NCBI GenBank assembly: GCA_030531595.1
Contig: JAUNND010000005.1
Span: forward strand, 1-58,142
Length of the DNA: 58,142 nt
From: Eubacteriales bacterium
Lineage (GTDB): Bacteria > Bacillota > Clostridia > Oscillospirales > Oscillospiraceae
Direction of reading: 5' to 3'
Every line of letters begins with the position of its first letter. Position 1 is the first letter of the stretch. Of this stretch, positions 43,708 through 52,670 are shown piece after piece. Both the position numbers and the translations under genes were made by a program. The notes beneath the pieces are model-generated. The model was not told the origin of the DNA, searched no databases, and was given only the letters and a program-made list of their open reading frames with translations.

Positions 43708-43866
43708 GGCAATACCGCATAATGCGGCAAGAGCAGATGGCGAGAGAAAATGGGTTCTGATGAAGGCATTTTTTTGCAGGAATACTTTGTGTATTTCAAG
43801 AAAAAATGACAAAATCAGGGCACATTTTATCCGTCAGCTGCCGCAGACGTATTGTGCGGTGTTGCC
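43708..43866. repeat. 159-bp inverted-repeat element (MITE-like)
   Basis: Ends GGCAATACCGCA and TGCGGTGTTGCC (11 of 12 complementary), with centre GGAATACTTTGTGTATTTC. Same size and core as the copy at 21674; its right 66 bp recur exactly at 32649. Confidence 0.85.
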
Positions 43867-43941
43867 ATAATATAACTATATCATATTTCGCACCTTTTGC
43901 AAACAAAAAAGCGGGACAGAAAATCTGTCCCGCTCATATTA

Positions 43942-44373
43942 TCAGCATCCGCAGCCACAGCCGCAGGAGCCTTCTTCGCCTTCTTCACCGCCGTGACAGC
44001 CGGAGCAGCCGCCGCAGCCGCCCGAACAGCCTCCCGAACAGCCGCCCGCGTCCTCCATAATGGGGAGCTGACCTGTGATAAGAAGGTCGGCGGCGGTGTC
44101 CGCGTCACCTTCATAGCCGGTAACGGGCACAATGCCGTAGCCTAAGAGCATGGCCTTCGCCTCGGGACCCATGCGTCCGACCAATACCGCGTCGACCCGA
44201 TTGTCACGCATGAGGTTTGCCATATCGGCATGACCGTGGAGTCCGGTGCACTCGATGAGCTTTTTTTCACACTTCGTCACATCCGCGCCCTCGTAGGTGT
44301 AGAGCGCGAACATCTCAGCGTGACCGAAATGCTCGCCGATGTTTCCGTTATCCCATGCAACAGCTATTTTCAT
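43942..44373 (-). CDS. NifX/NifB-type protein with Cys/Gly-rich tail
   Basis: 143 residues. The dinitrogenase iron-molybdenum cofactor biosynthesis fold occupies residues 1-110 (MKIAVAWDNGNIGEHFGHAE, VDAVLVGRMGPEAKAMLLGY). The tail from about 110 is almost all Gly, Ser, Cys and Glu with nine cysteines (GGCSGGCSGGCGGCSGCHGG, SCGCGCGC), a likely metal or cluster-binding site. ATG 44373 overlaps the Mrp gene stop (ATGA), so the pair is coupled. No nitrogenase genes are nearby, so a general Fe-S or metal-handling role is more likely than nitrogen fixation. Confidence 0.9.
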   Translation of the reverse strand: MKIAVAWDNGNIGEHFGHAEMFALYTYEGADVTKCEKKLIECTGLHGHADMANLMRDNRVDAVLVGRMGPEAKAMLLGYGIVPVTGYEGDADTAADLLITGQLPIMEDAGGCSGGCSGGCGGCSGCHGGEEGEEGSCGCGCGC

Positions 44374-45203
44374 TTTACTTCCTCCATGTGCTCTATCGCA
44401 TCAGCCATCGAAGAAATGTACTCACCGCTGACGTTCTCGACCTCGCCCGCATCGACCATGGTCGTGATAACAGGGTCGATTGGGAGCTTTGCGGTGTGAG
44501 CAATACCGAACTGCTCCGCCGTCTCTTCGACCTTGCTCTCGCCGAAGATCGCGTGCTCTTTGCCGCAGTCGGGGCATTTATAGTAGGACATATTCTCAAC
44601 TATTCCCAGCACCGGAATGTGCATCAGCTCCGCCATGTTTACGGCCTTGGCAACGATCATGCCCACCAGATCCTGCGGAGTCGTGACGATGATGATGCCG
44701 TCCACGGGGAGGGACTGAAAAACGGTCAGCGGCACATCGCCCGTTCCGGGAGGCATATCAACGAACATATAGTCGACATCCGTCCAGATAACATCCGTCC
44801 AGAACTGGGTCACGGCACCGGCGATGACGGGACCGCGCCAGACGACGGGCTGAGTATCGTCCTCAAGAATGAGGTTGACGGACATGACCTGTATGCCCGA
44901 ATAAGTGACAGCCGGAAGGAGGAAGGTCTCGGTGCCTCTTGCCTTTTCGGTGATGCCGAAGGATTTGGGGATAGACGGTCCGGTAATGTCCGCGTCCAGA
45001 ACGGCGCAGTTATAGCCTCTGCGCTGCATTTCGCTTGCCATAAGGCTCGTGACCAGAGATTTGCCGACGCCGCCCTTGCCGGAGACAACGGCAATGACCT
45101 TCTTAACGCTCGAACGCTCGTTCAGCTCTTTCAGAAAGCTCTCCGGCTTGCGGGAGGAGCAGTTTTCGGAGCAGGTGGAGCAGTTGTGTGTACATTCGCC
45201 CAT
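44370..45203 (-). CDS. Mrp/NBP35-type iron-sulfur carrier ATPase
   Basis: 277-residue P-loop ATPase that carries and transfers Fe-S clusters. N-terminal cluster motif CTHNCSTCSENCSSRK (NBP35 type). Deviant Walker A SGKGGVGKSLVTSLMASEMQ, AVLDADITGPSIPKSFG, DYMFVDMPPGTGDVPLTVFQ, and the ApbC-type CxxC in YYKCPDCGKEHAIFG for dimer-bridging cluster binding. ATG 45203 follows AAAGGCA by about eight bases. Coupled to the NifX-like gene downstream, a frequent clostridial pair. Confidence 0.93.
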   Translation of the reverse strand: MGECTHNCSTCSENCSSRKPESFLKELNERSSVKKVIAVVSGKGGVGKSLVTSLMASEMQRRGYNCAVLDADITGPSIPKSFGITEKARGTETFLLPAVTYSGIQVMSVNLILEDDTQPVVWRGPVIAGAVTQFWTDVIWTDVDYMFVDMPPGTGDVPLTVFQSLPVDGIIIVTTPQDLVGMIVAKAVNMAELMHIPVLGIVENMSYYKCPDCGKEHAIFGESKVEETAEQFGIAHTAKLPIDPVITTMVDAGEVENVSGEYISSMADAIEHMEEVK

Positions 45204-45241
45204 AATCAATGCCTTTCTTAAAGAAAAATTTGTATGTGCTT

Positions 45242-45270
45242 ATTATAGCCTTGTTTCCGTAAACCGTCAA
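45242..45270 (-). promoter_or_regulatory. mrp promoter
   Basis: Minus strand TTGACG (45265-45270), 17 bp, TATAAT (45242-45247). Confidence 0.75.
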
Positions 45271-45327
45271 GAGCGAGCGGAAAGCGGAAATAAGGAGCCT
45301 TTGCCGTGTATATTCGCAATCGGGCGG

Positions 45328-45356
45328 TTGATTATTTTACCATTTTACGTTATAAT
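45328..45356 (+). promoter_or_regulatory. Promoter of the FHA-RodA/PBP operon
   Basis: TTGATT (45328-45333), 17 bp, TATAAT (45351-45356), 26 bp before the start codon. Confidence 0.75.
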
Positions 45357-45382
45357 GCATTTTTACGAAGGAGGTGAGGTCT

Positions 45383-47128
45383 TTGACTCTGTTTTTTCAG
45401 TACGCCATGACGATCGCACGCTACGGCGTCGTGCTGCTGTCAGCGGCAATTATCATCCGCTCCATACGCTCCATGCTCTCCGAGCGCTATGAGCCCGAAA
45501 CATGGGCATACATCAAGCGCGGCGGCACTCTTATACCTGTTACGCACTGGGAAAACATCATAGGCCGTTCTCCTTTTTCCGATATCAGGATAGACCACCG
45601 CTCCATGAGCCGTGTCCACGCCGTTCTCACGCGGAGTGACAACGGCGTATGGAGGATATACGACATTTTTTCCCGCGGCGGCGTCTGGGTCAACGACAGC
45701 AAGGTGGGCATCAACGGCACTTCTCTACGCAGCCGTGATGTGCTTTCCTTCGGAGGCAGCACCGTGCTTTTCTACGATATAAGCACCGAGCAGAAAAAGG
45801 AGCTGGAGGAGCGCCGCACAAAGGTCGGCGCCCGCGTCTCCCCCGCCGTCACGCTTCTTGAGCTGACACTGTTCGAGATTTGTCTGCTGATCGAGCAGAT
45901 CATCTACGCGGACGACGAATATACCGCGCTTATCGCCGTTGCCTTTGCCGGGCTGATCGCGCTGCAGTGGATGTGCTACTATCTGATGTGTTTTATGGGG
46001 CGCAGCGGCTTCGAGGTCGAGACGCTGGCGTTTTATCTCAGCTCCCTCGGTCTGTCGGTCGCGGCCTCCTCCGTGCCGGAGGATATGCTCCAGCAGCTCA
46101 TCTTCACCATCGTCGGGGTGGCTATGTTCCTCTTTGGCGGACTGTGGCTGAGAAAGCTTAAACGTACCTACGCCATGCGCATACCTGTCGGTATCCTCGC
46201 GCTGCTGCTTCTGGCAGTCAACGTCATATTCAGCGACGCCGTGCTCGGCGCGAAAAACTGGCTTTCCATCGGCGGATTTTCCTTCCAGCCCTCGGAATTT
46301 GTAAAAGTGCTGTACGTATACGTGGGCGCGTCCACTCTGGACCGTCTCTACCGCAGGCAGAACCTGTACAGCTTCATTTTCTTCTCCGCCTGCTGCGTCG
46401 TGGCGCTGGCTCTGATCGGTGACTTCGGGACCGCCCTCATATTTTTCGCAAGCTTTCTCGTTATCTCCTTTATGCGCTCCGGCTCAATTGCGACCGTGAT
46501 GCTCGCCGTTACCGGTGCGGGTCTGGCGGGCGTTCTCGCGATCTCCGTCAAGCCGCATATCGCAAGCCGTTTTGCGATCTGGGGACACGTCTGGGAGGAT
46601 ATATACGACAAAGGCTATCAGCAGACCCGCGCCATGTCCGCCGCCGCCTCCGGAGGACTTTTCGGAAAAGGAGCGGGAAACGGCTGGCTGCATACGATCT
46701 TCGCCGCCAACACCGATATGGTCTTTGCGGAGGTCTGTGAGGAGCTGGGGCTGATGATCGGCTTGTGCATGGTGCTTGCCGTACTGACTCTGGCATTTTT
46801 CGCCGTCAGAAGCGCAAGGAGCGGGCGCAGCGCATTCTATTCCATAGCCGCCTGTGCCGCCATGAGCATGATGCTCGTGCAGATGGGGCTGAACGTTTTC
46901 GGCTCGCTGGATATTCTGCCTTTCACCGGCGTCACATTCCCGTTCGTATCTCGCGGCGGCTCCTCGCTTCTGAGCTGCTGGATGATGATGGGGTATATCA
47001 AGGCCGCCGATACGCGCCGCGGCTCAAGCTTTGCCGTGCGCGATATCAGGCGCATCGATGACCTGTACGGTGACGATGACGACGATTATTATGATGATGA
47101 TGAAGATAACGGGGAGGAAAAGCATTGA
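45383..47128 (+). CDS. FHA domain fused to FtsW/RodA/SpoVE glycosyltransferase
   Basis: 581 residues. An N-terminal membrane segment (YAMTIARYGVVLLSAAIIIR) precedes an FHA domain (about 50-135: NIIGRSPFSDIRIDHRSMSR, with the phospho-Thr-binding Arg/Ser and VWVNDSKVGINGT). The SEDS core follows: GAKNWLSIGGFSFQPSEFVK, GDFGTALIFFASFLVISF and PFTGVTFPFVSRGGSSLLSC. SEDS proteins polymerise peptidoglycan with a partner PBP, here encoded next (4-bp ATGA-type overlap). TTG 45383 with AAGGAGG eight bases upstream is preferred. An acidic Asp-rich tail closes the protein. FHA implies control by Ser/Thr kinases. Confidence 0.9.
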   Translation: MTLFFQYAMTIARYGVVLLSAAIIIRSIRSMLSERYEPETWAYIKRGGTLIPVTHWENIIGRSPFSDIRIDHRSMSRVHAVLTRSDNGVWRIYDIFSRGGVWVNDSKVGINGTSLRSRDVLSFGGSTVLFYDISTEQKKELEERRTKVGARVSPAVTLLELTLFEICLLIEQIIYADDEYTALIAVAFAGLIALQWMCYYLMCFMGRSGFEVETLAFYLSSLGLSVAASSVPEDMLQQLIFTIVGVAMFLFGGLWLRKLKRTYAMRIPVGILALLLLAVNVIFSDAVLGAKNWLSIGGFSFQPSEFVKVLYVYVGASTLDRLYRRQNLYSFIFFSACCVVALALIGDFGTALIFFASFLVISFMRSGSIATVMLAVTGAGLAGVLAISVKPHIASRFAIWGHVWEDIYDKGYQQTRAMSAAASGGLFGKGAGNGWLHTIFAANTDMVFAEVCEELGLMIGLCMVLAVLTLAFFAVRSARSGRSAFYSIAACAAMSMMLVQMGLNVFGSLDILPFTGVTFPFVSRGGSSLLSCWMMMGYIKAADTRRGSSFAVRDIRRIDDLYGDDDDDYYDDDEDNGEEKH

Positions 47129-48501
47129 AAAGAATAAGCAATCGCGCCGTCTCCGTATTGTTTCTTGCCTTTCTGGTGATCTGCGGCATGATCGTATATG
47201 TCATACGCTATGTGGATGACGGGGCAAAATGGGCTATGTACTTTTCCCGCATAAACTCCGGCTCCACCGGTGAGCTTACCGACAGGAACGGCATACGCCT
47301 TGCCTTTTTCAGCGGCAGCGAAAACTCATTTTCCGAGGACGATTTCACGCGCCGTGCAAACTACCACGTCACAGGTGACTACTGGGGCCGTACCGGCACG
47401 GGCGTTCTCTCGCGCTTTTCCGGCGAGCTTCAGGGCTTTGATCCGATAAGCGGCACAACGCAGGTCGAAAACAGCCGATTGAAGCTCAATATCGATTCCC
47501 GCCTCAACAATATCATTTATAAGCAGCTTTTCCAGCTCACAAAAAACGGCGAAGACCGGTACTCGCTGGACGAAAACGGCAATGACGTCATCATAAGAGC
47601 CGAGAGATACAACGCAGCCGTCCTTGTCTGCAATTACCGGACAGGCGAGCTTCTCGGCATGGTCTCCATGCCGACGGTCGACCCGCTGGACGCCGACACC
47701 GTGCCGCAGGAGGGTGCGTATATAAACCGCTGTCTCTCCGCCGCCTTTGTTCCGGGCTCGGTCTTCAAGCTCGTCACCGCCATCGCCGCCATCGAAAACC
47801 TGCCCGATCTCGACAGCCGCAGCTATTACTGTGAAAAGACCTACGATATCGCCGGCGTCCCGATCGTCTGCTCGGGAGTCCACTATACGCAGAACTTTGC
47901 GCAGGCACTCGCAAACTCCTGCAATGTCGCTTTCTCGCAGATCGCTGTCTCTCTGGGTCAGGATACGATGGTAAAATACGTAAAGGAGCTCGGGCTTCTT
48001 GACCGGCATGAGCTTGACGGCATTCCAACGGCAAAGGGCAGCTATCCGACCGAATTTGTAGGTGATCCAGAGCTCGGCTGGTCGGGTATCGGACAGTCGA
48101 CCGACCTTGTCTGCCCCTATTCCCTGCTCCGCATCGTCTCCGCTATCGCAAACGACGGCGTTATCGTTGAGCCGAAGCTCATCATGGACGGCAAAAAAGC
48201 CGAGTCCTCAAGACTTTTAGAGCGCACGACCGCCGAAAAGATGAAGGAGCTCATGGCCTTCAACGTAAGCTATCACTACGGCGGTGACGCCACCTTCCCC
48301 GGCCTCAATATCTGCGCCAAGACCGGCACCGCCGAGACCGGCTACGGCACGACACACTCATGGTTTGCCGGCTTTCTCAACGACGATGCGCACCCTTACG
48401 CCTTCGTGACCTTTGTTGAGGACGGCGGCGACGGTCTGGGCACTGCCGGTGTGCTCACGAACCGTATTTTACAGTATTACTTAAAAGAACTTTCGGAGTA
48501 A
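47125..48501 (+). CDS. Class B penicillin-binding protein (PbpA-like transpeptidase)
   Basis: 458-residue DD-transpeptidase anchored by one helix (AVSVLFLAFLVICGMIVYVI). No large pedestal domain, as in the actinobacterial PbpA and clostridial short forms. Active-site motifs: AAFVPGSVFKLVTAIAAIE (SxxK), NSCNVAFSQI (SxN) and CAKTGTAETGYGTTHSWFAG (KTG). Its start overlaps the RodA-fusion stop (ATGA), so the pair is made together as a SEDS-PBP elongation or septation unit. The ABC-F gene follows 5 bp later. Confidence 0.93.
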   Translation: MKRISNRAVSVLFLAFLVICGMIVYVIRYVDDGAKWAMYFSRINSGSTGELTDRNGIRLAFFSGSENSFSEDDFTRRANYHVTGDYWGRTGTGVLSRFSGELQGFDPISGTTQVENSRLKLNIDSRLNNIIYKQLFQLTKNGEDRYSLDENGNDVIIRAERYNAAVLVCNYRTGELLGMVSMPTVDPLDADTVPQEGAYINRCLSAAFVPGSVFKLVTAIAAIENLPDLDSRSYYCEKTYDIAGVPIVCSGVHYTQNFAQALANSCNVAFSQIAVSLGQDTMVKYVKELGLLDRHELDGIPTAKGSYPTEFVGDPELGWSGIGQSTDLVCPYSLLRIVSAIANDGVIVEPKLIMDGKKAESSRLLERTTAEKMKELMAFNVSYHYGGDATFPGLNICAKTGTAETGYGTTHSWFAGFLNDDAHPYAFVTFVEDGGDGLGTAGVLTNRILQYYLKELSE

Positions 48502-48506
48502 TTTTT

Positions 48507-50372
48507 ATGATAGATATAGCGGTAAATTCCCTTGTCAAATCCTTTGAGGTGGGTCAGAACGTGCTTGACGGTCTGAGCTTCACCGTGTATTCCGGTGAGC
48601 GCGTCGGCATACTCGGTCACAACGGCTGCGGCAAAACAACACTTTTCCGTATCCTCACCGGGGAGATCGACTATGACGAAGGAGAGATCACGACAGCCGC
48701 CGGAAAGCGCATCGGGCTTATCTCGCAGATCCCCGTCTACCCGGACGGCTGGACGACCGAGGATGTTTTGAAGGACGCCCACCGGCATCTGTACGCTCTC
48801 AGCAAAAAGCTCGACGCGCTTGCGGAGAAAATGGCAGACGGCACGGATGACATGACACTGAGGGAATACGACAGACTTTCCGAGGATTTCCGCAGACTCG
48901 GCGGCTATGACATGGACACTGAGCGCAATAAGGTCGCCAACGGTCTCGACATCGATGAAAGTATGCGCCGCCGTCCCTTCGCGCTCCTCTCCGGCGGAGA
49001 AAAGACCCGTGTCAACCTCGCCCGCCTCATTTTGGAGGATACCGACATTTTTCTGCTTGACGAGCCGACGAACCATCTCGATCTCCACGCCACCGAGTGG
49101 CTTGAGGACTATCTTCTGCACTTCAAGGGCACCGTGCTCGCCATCAGCCACGACCGATGGTTTCTTGACAAGGTCATTCAGCGTTCAATTGAGATCAGCG
49201 ACGGGAAGGCGGAGTTCTACGCGGGCGCTTACAGCTATTACGCGGAGGAACGTCAGCGCCGCTTTGAAGAAAAGCTTAAAAAGTATGAGAAGGATCAGGC
49301 AAAGATCGACCAGCTCAAGCGTGCCGCCGAGCAGATGCACCTGTGGGCGTTCATGGGCAACGACAAGCTCCACAAGCGTGCTTTCTCCATGGAAAAGCGC
49401 ATAGAAAAGCTTTCTCACACCGAAAAGCCCACCGCAGATAAAAAGCTCAGTGTCAGGTTCAGACAGAGAGAATTTGTCGGGGACGAGGCTCTTGTAATTG
49501 ACGGTGTTGCCAAGGGCTTTGAGGGAAAAACGCTCTTTTCCGGTCTCGAAATGACCGTCACGGGCGGAGAACGCATCGCGCTCATCGGCGACAACGGCAC
49601 CGGCAAGACCACTCTTGTCAAACTGATCATGAGCGAGGAAACGCCCGACGCCGGCTATCTCTGTAAAGGTCCCACGGTTCGCTGCGCGTATCTTCCTCAG
49701 ATCGTCACCTTCTCCGAGGACAGCCGCAGTGCGCTCGATACGATGCTCTACGACGGGAAATGTCAGCCGCAGGAGGCCCGCGACCGTCTCGCCGCCTTCG
49801 GTTTTCGCGGGGAAGATGTGCTCACTCCCGTCGGCTCTCTCTCCGGCGGTGAGAGAAGCAGGCTAAAGCTTTGTATGCTCATGGGCAGCGATATCAACTT
49901 CCTTATCCTTGACGAGCCGACGAACCATCTGGATATCGCCAGCCGCGAATGGATGGAGGACGCACTGAGTCAATACGAACAGACGCTGCTGTTTGTCTCC
50001 CACGACAGATATTTTATCGAAAAATTCGCAACGAGGATATGGGCGCTCAGCGACGGAAAGATAACCGACTACCGCGGCAGCTATAAGGAATATCTCCAAT
50101 GGAAGGAGCGGCAGCAGGTCTTTGCGCACACCGAAAAGAATACCGCAAAAAAAGCGCCCGAAAAGAGAGTACGCCCCGCAAATAACGACAGAGCCGTCGC
50201 AAAGCTTGAAAAGGATATAGCAAAATTGGAGGAAAGATCCGCCGCACTGGACAGACTCTCCGAGGAAAACTCGACAGATTACCAGAAGCTCATGGAGATA
50301 CAGGAGCAGAAGGACGCTCTTGAATTACAGCTTCTTGAGCTTTACGAAAAATGGGAGGAGCTGAATTCTTGA
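48507..50372 (+). CDS. ABC-F family ATPase (ribosome-associated)
   Basis: 621 residues with two ABC domains and no membrane segments. First NBD: Walker A LGHNGCGKTTLFR, signature LLSGGEKTRVNLARL, Walker B FLLDEPTNHLDLHATEWL. Linker (PtIM) region AAEQMHLWAFMGNDKLHKRA. Second NBD: GDNGTGKTTLVKL, SLSGGERSRLKLCML, FLILDEPTNHLDIASREWME. A basic coiled C-terminus follows (NNDRAVAKLEKDIAKLEERS). This is the Uup/EttA/YdiF layout; antibiotic resistance proteins share it but their long PtIM is not evident. Cotranscribed with the PBP and YdcF genes. Confidence 0.93.
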   Translation: MIDIAVNSLVKSFEVGQNVLDGLSFTVYSGERVGILGHNGCGKTTLFRILTGEIDYDEGEITTAAGKRIGLISQIPVYPDGWTTEDVLKDAHRHLYALSKKLDALAEKMADGTDDMTLREYDRLSEDFRRLGGYDMDTERNKVANGLDIDESMRRRPFALLSGGEKTRVNLARLILEDTDIFLLDEPTNHLDLHATEWLEDYLLHFKGTVLAISHDRWFLDKVIQRSIEISDGKAEFYAGAYSYYAEERQRRFEEKLKKYEKDQAKIDQLKRAAEQMHLWAFMGNDKLHKRAFSMEKRIEKLSHTEKPTADKKLSVRFRQREFVGDEALVIDGVAKGFEGKTLFSGLEMTVTGGERIALIGDNGTGKTTLVKLIMSEETPDAGYLCKGPTVRCAYLPQIVTFSEDSRSALDTMLYDGKCQPQEARDRLAAFGFRGEDVLTPVGSLSGGERSRLKLCMLMGSDINFLILDEPTNHLDIASREWMEDALSQYEQTLLFVSHDRYFIEKFATRIWALSDGKITDYRGSYKEYLQWKERQQVFAHTEKNTAKKAPEKRVRPANNDRAVAKLEKDIAKLEERSAALDRLSEENSTDYQKLMEIQEQKDALELQLLELYEKWEELNS

Positions 50373-51103
50373 ACGGCTTTCAAATGAGTGCGTGGCTCCT
50401 TTCGTCGATCCTTCTTTTTCTCGGCGCCGTCTTTTTTAATTTCTGTCTGCGCGGCTACGGCTATATCTCGGCGATGCTGCTGTTTTTCATGCTGCTTGTA
50501 CTGCTGCATCATTTTCTGCCCGGCAATGTATGGCGCGTTATCCTCGTTGTCGTGCTCTGCGGCTTCATGTACTTTTGTGCCGTGGAGATCCCGATCGTGA
50601 AACACAGCCGCGGCGACAGGGACTGCGAGAGAAAGTATCTGATCGTTCTCGGCGCGGCGGTACACGGTGACTCACCTTCCCTCGCGCTTGAGCACAGACT
50701 GGAAGGCGCTTTTGACTACCTCACAGCGCATCCCGACACGATCGCGATCGTCACCGGCGGCAGGGGAAAAGGCGAAAACATCAGCGAGGCAGAGTGTATG
50801 TACTCATACCTCATTGACAACGGCATATCCCCCGAGAGGATCATCACGGAGGACAGAGCCGTCTCAACGGTAGAAAACCTGAAATTTTCGTTTGATATAA
50901 TCCGTTCACTCGGTGACGAACCTAACGGGAACGTGTGCATCGTTTCAAGCGCGTATCACCTTTTCCGCGCCAAATGTCTCGCCGAAAGGCTCGGAGTAAA
51001 CCTCGCCGCCGTCCCGGGCAATAACGGCTACCCCGTGTATATGCTCAACTGCTATATCCGCGAGGCCTTCGGTATAACGCACATGATGGTTTTCGGCTGG
51101 TAA
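50369..51103 (+). CDS. YdcF/DUF218 family membrane protein
   Basis: 244 residues. Three hydrophobic segments at the N-terminus (LLSSILLFLGAVFFNFCL, ISAMLLFFMLLVLLHHF, VILVVVLCGFMYFCAVE) precede a DUF218 domain: KYLIVLGAAVHGDSPSLALE, AIVTGGRGKGENISEAECMY, EDRAVSTVENLKFSFDII and IVSSAYHLFRAKCLAERL. Family members are linked to envelope metabolism (vancomycin resistance SanA, ElyC). TTG 50369 overlaps the ABC-F stop (TTGA); an ATG at 50384 is the alternative. Last gene of the cell-wall operon. Confidence 0.85.
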   Translation: MNGFQMSAWLLSSILLFLGAVFFNFCLRGYGYISAMLLFFMLLVLLHHFLPGNVWRVILVVVLCGFMYFCAVEIPIVKHSRGDRDCERKYLIVLGAAVHGDSPSLALEHRLEGAFDYLTAHPDTIAIVTGGRGKGENISEAECMYSYLIDNGISPERIITEDRAVSTVENLKFSFDIIRSLGDEPNGNVCIVSSAYHLFRAKCLAERLGVNLAAVPGNNGYPVYMLNCYIREAFGITHMMVFGW

Positions 51104-51130
51104 ACTAAATTTATGTAAACCAAATTAAGT

Positions 51131-51168
51131 AACTTACATTACGTAAATAATTTTACGTTATGTAAGTT
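51131..51168 (+). terminator. Long AT-rich hairpin, probable terminator
   Basis: 17-bp inverted repeat (AACTTACATTACGTAAA, 4-base TAAT loop, one mismatch) followed by ATGTTTATTTTTTTA; ends the cell-wall operon. Confidence 0.7.
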
Positions 51169-51239
51169 ATGTTTATTTTTTTATGTATATCTGTCTTTCC
51201 GCTTTCCGCTTTCTCCTTTCCGCTCTCCGTTTTGCTCTC

Positions 51240-51268
51240 TTGCAATTCGTTTTGCTTTCGATTATAAT
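51240..51268 (+). promoter_or_regulatory. Promoter of the Nif11-like gene
   Basis: TTGCAA (51240-51245), 17 bp, TATAAT (51263-51268). A run of CTTTCCGC-type polypyrimidine repeats lies just upstream (about 51190-51230). Confidence 0.65.
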
Positions 51269-51298
51269 TGTGCAAAACGATTTTAAGAGGTATGCAAA

Positions 51299-51625
51299 AT
51301 GCCGGATAATGTTGAGATATTCTTTCAGAGATATGAAAACGAGCCGGAGCTTCGCGCAAAAGTAAAGACTGCGCTGGACTGCTATCCCGGAAGCCTTGAA
51401 ATACGCGAGTCGGTCGTGAAAAATGTGCTGCTGCCCATTGCCGAGGCCGAGGGTCTTGCCTTTACCGTATCGGAAGTGCGGAAGTATGAGACGCGCAAAA
51501 AAATGGCAAAGGCGACAATGGACAACGATGAATGGCTTGCGTTGGAGGATGACGGCGGAGAAGATTTCTGGCTTCTTGATCACGGCTGGAGCGACGACGA
51601 GGCAAAATTTTGCGGAGATAAGTGA
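51299..51625 (+). CDS. Nif11-like small protein with acidic aromatic tail
   Basis: 108 residues. Residues 4-65 follow the Nif11 pattern: VEIFFQRYENEPELRAKVKT, then LLPIAEAEGLAFTVSEVRKY. The remaining 40 are acidic and Trp-rich (DNDEWLALEDDGGEDFW) with a Gly-Gly at about 88-89 and a single Ser and Cys after it. Nif11 domains serve as RiPP leaders or as stand-alone proteins; no lanthionine or radical-SAM enzyme is encoded here, so a precursor role is only a possibility. AAGAGGT precedes ATG 51299. Coupled by TGATG overlap with the acyltransferase gene. Confidence 0.55.
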   Translation: MPDNVEIFFQRYENEPELRAKVKTALDCYPGSLEIRESVVKNVLLPIAEAEGLAFTVSEVRKYETRKKMAKATMDNDEWLALEDDGGEDFWLLDHGWSDDEAKFCGDK

Positions 51626-52665
51626 TGAAACGTATCGAGTGGGTCGACTTAGCCAAATACTTCTGTGCCATGGCTATCATTATAGAGCACGTAAGCTCCG
51701 CTCCGGCAGAGCTTACGGTGCTGTTTGCCACATGGATGCTCGAGGGCTTCTTCTTTCTGGCGGGCTATGTGCACAAAAGCGGTCAGAGCTTCAGGACATT
51801 CATGCTCAAAAAAGTCAGATGCCTCCTTGTGCCGTGGCTCGTTTTTTCGGTGCTGGATATTACGCTGTCGCATATAGTATCCTTCCGCGAGCACGGGAGC
51901 TTCTTAAATGAACTCCTTTGGAATTTTGCGCAGATACGCGGCGTTAAGGCGCAGCTCTGGTTCCTGCCGGCGCTGTTCATGACCTTCATTCCGTTTTATT
52001 TCTTTGTCGAGCAATACGAAAAGCATACCGGCAAAGACGGGAAAAAGCGCACGGTGCTGTTTCTGCTGATCGCTCTCGGGCTTTTCGGACTGATGGTCGT
52101 ATATAATCATGTTATGGCTCCTCACCCCTTCTCCTGGGGCAGCACGGCTCTGCCGTGGTATCTTGATTATGTCTTTATGGCGATGCTCCCGATGGTGCTG
52201 GGCTACTTTATGCGGCATACCTGTGAGGCCGTGTTCGATAAGCTCAATACCCGCACAAACCGGCTTATCGCTCTAGCTCTGTTTCTGTGCGCCGTATACT
52301 ATCCTTACCTCACCGATCTTCGTCTGCCGGACTGGGCGCAGGAGATACAGTACCGCTTTATAAACCCCTATCTGGGGATCACCGTCCTCATTGCCTTTTG
52401 CAAGGTGATGAAGCCGAACCGGTATATGATCTATCTCGGTCGGAATACGCTTTTGTGCTTTGCCTTCCACGGCAAGCTGCTTGCGTTTGCCGAGGGAGTG
52501 CTCAAACGTATTATACCTGAAGTTTACACCCTTTTAGCTTCAAGCACTCCCCTTTCGTTTGTTTATTCCGTCGCACTTGCACTGGCTGTCTCGCTTGTCG
52601 TGATCATCCCGATATATATCGTGAACCGATATTTTCCGTTTCTTATCGGCAAACCGCGAAGATAA
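51625..52665 (+). CDS. Acyltransferase-3 family membrane protein
   Basis: 346 residues with about ten membrane segments. N-terminal block RIEWVDLAKYFCAMAIIIEH with the acyltransferase-3 His, then FATWMLEGFFFLAGYVHKSG, VKAQLWFLPALFMTF and TLLCFAFHGKLLAF. Family members O-acylate surface glycans or peptidoglycan (OafA, WecH). ATG 51625 overlaps the previous stop (TGATG). A 280-bp inverted-repeat element begins 5 bp after its stop codon. Confidence 0.88.
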   Translation: MKRIEWVDLAKYFCAMAIIIEHVSSAPAELTVLFATWMLEGFFFLAGYVHKSGQSFRTFMLKKVRCLLVPWLVFSVLDITLSHIVSFREHGSFLNELLWNFAQIRGVKAQLWFLPALFMTFIPFYFFVEQYEKHTGKDGKKRTVLFLLIALGLFGLMVVYNHVMAPHPFSWGSTALPWYLDYVFMAMLPMVLGYFMRHTCEAVFDKLNTRTNRLIALALFLCAVYYPYLTDLRLPDWAQEIQYRFINPYLGITVLIAFCKVMKPNRYMIYLGRNTLLCFAFHGKLLAFAEGVLKRIIPEVYTLLASSTPLSFVYSVALALAVSLVVIIPIYIVNRYFPFLIGKPRR

Positions 52666-52670
52666 TGATA

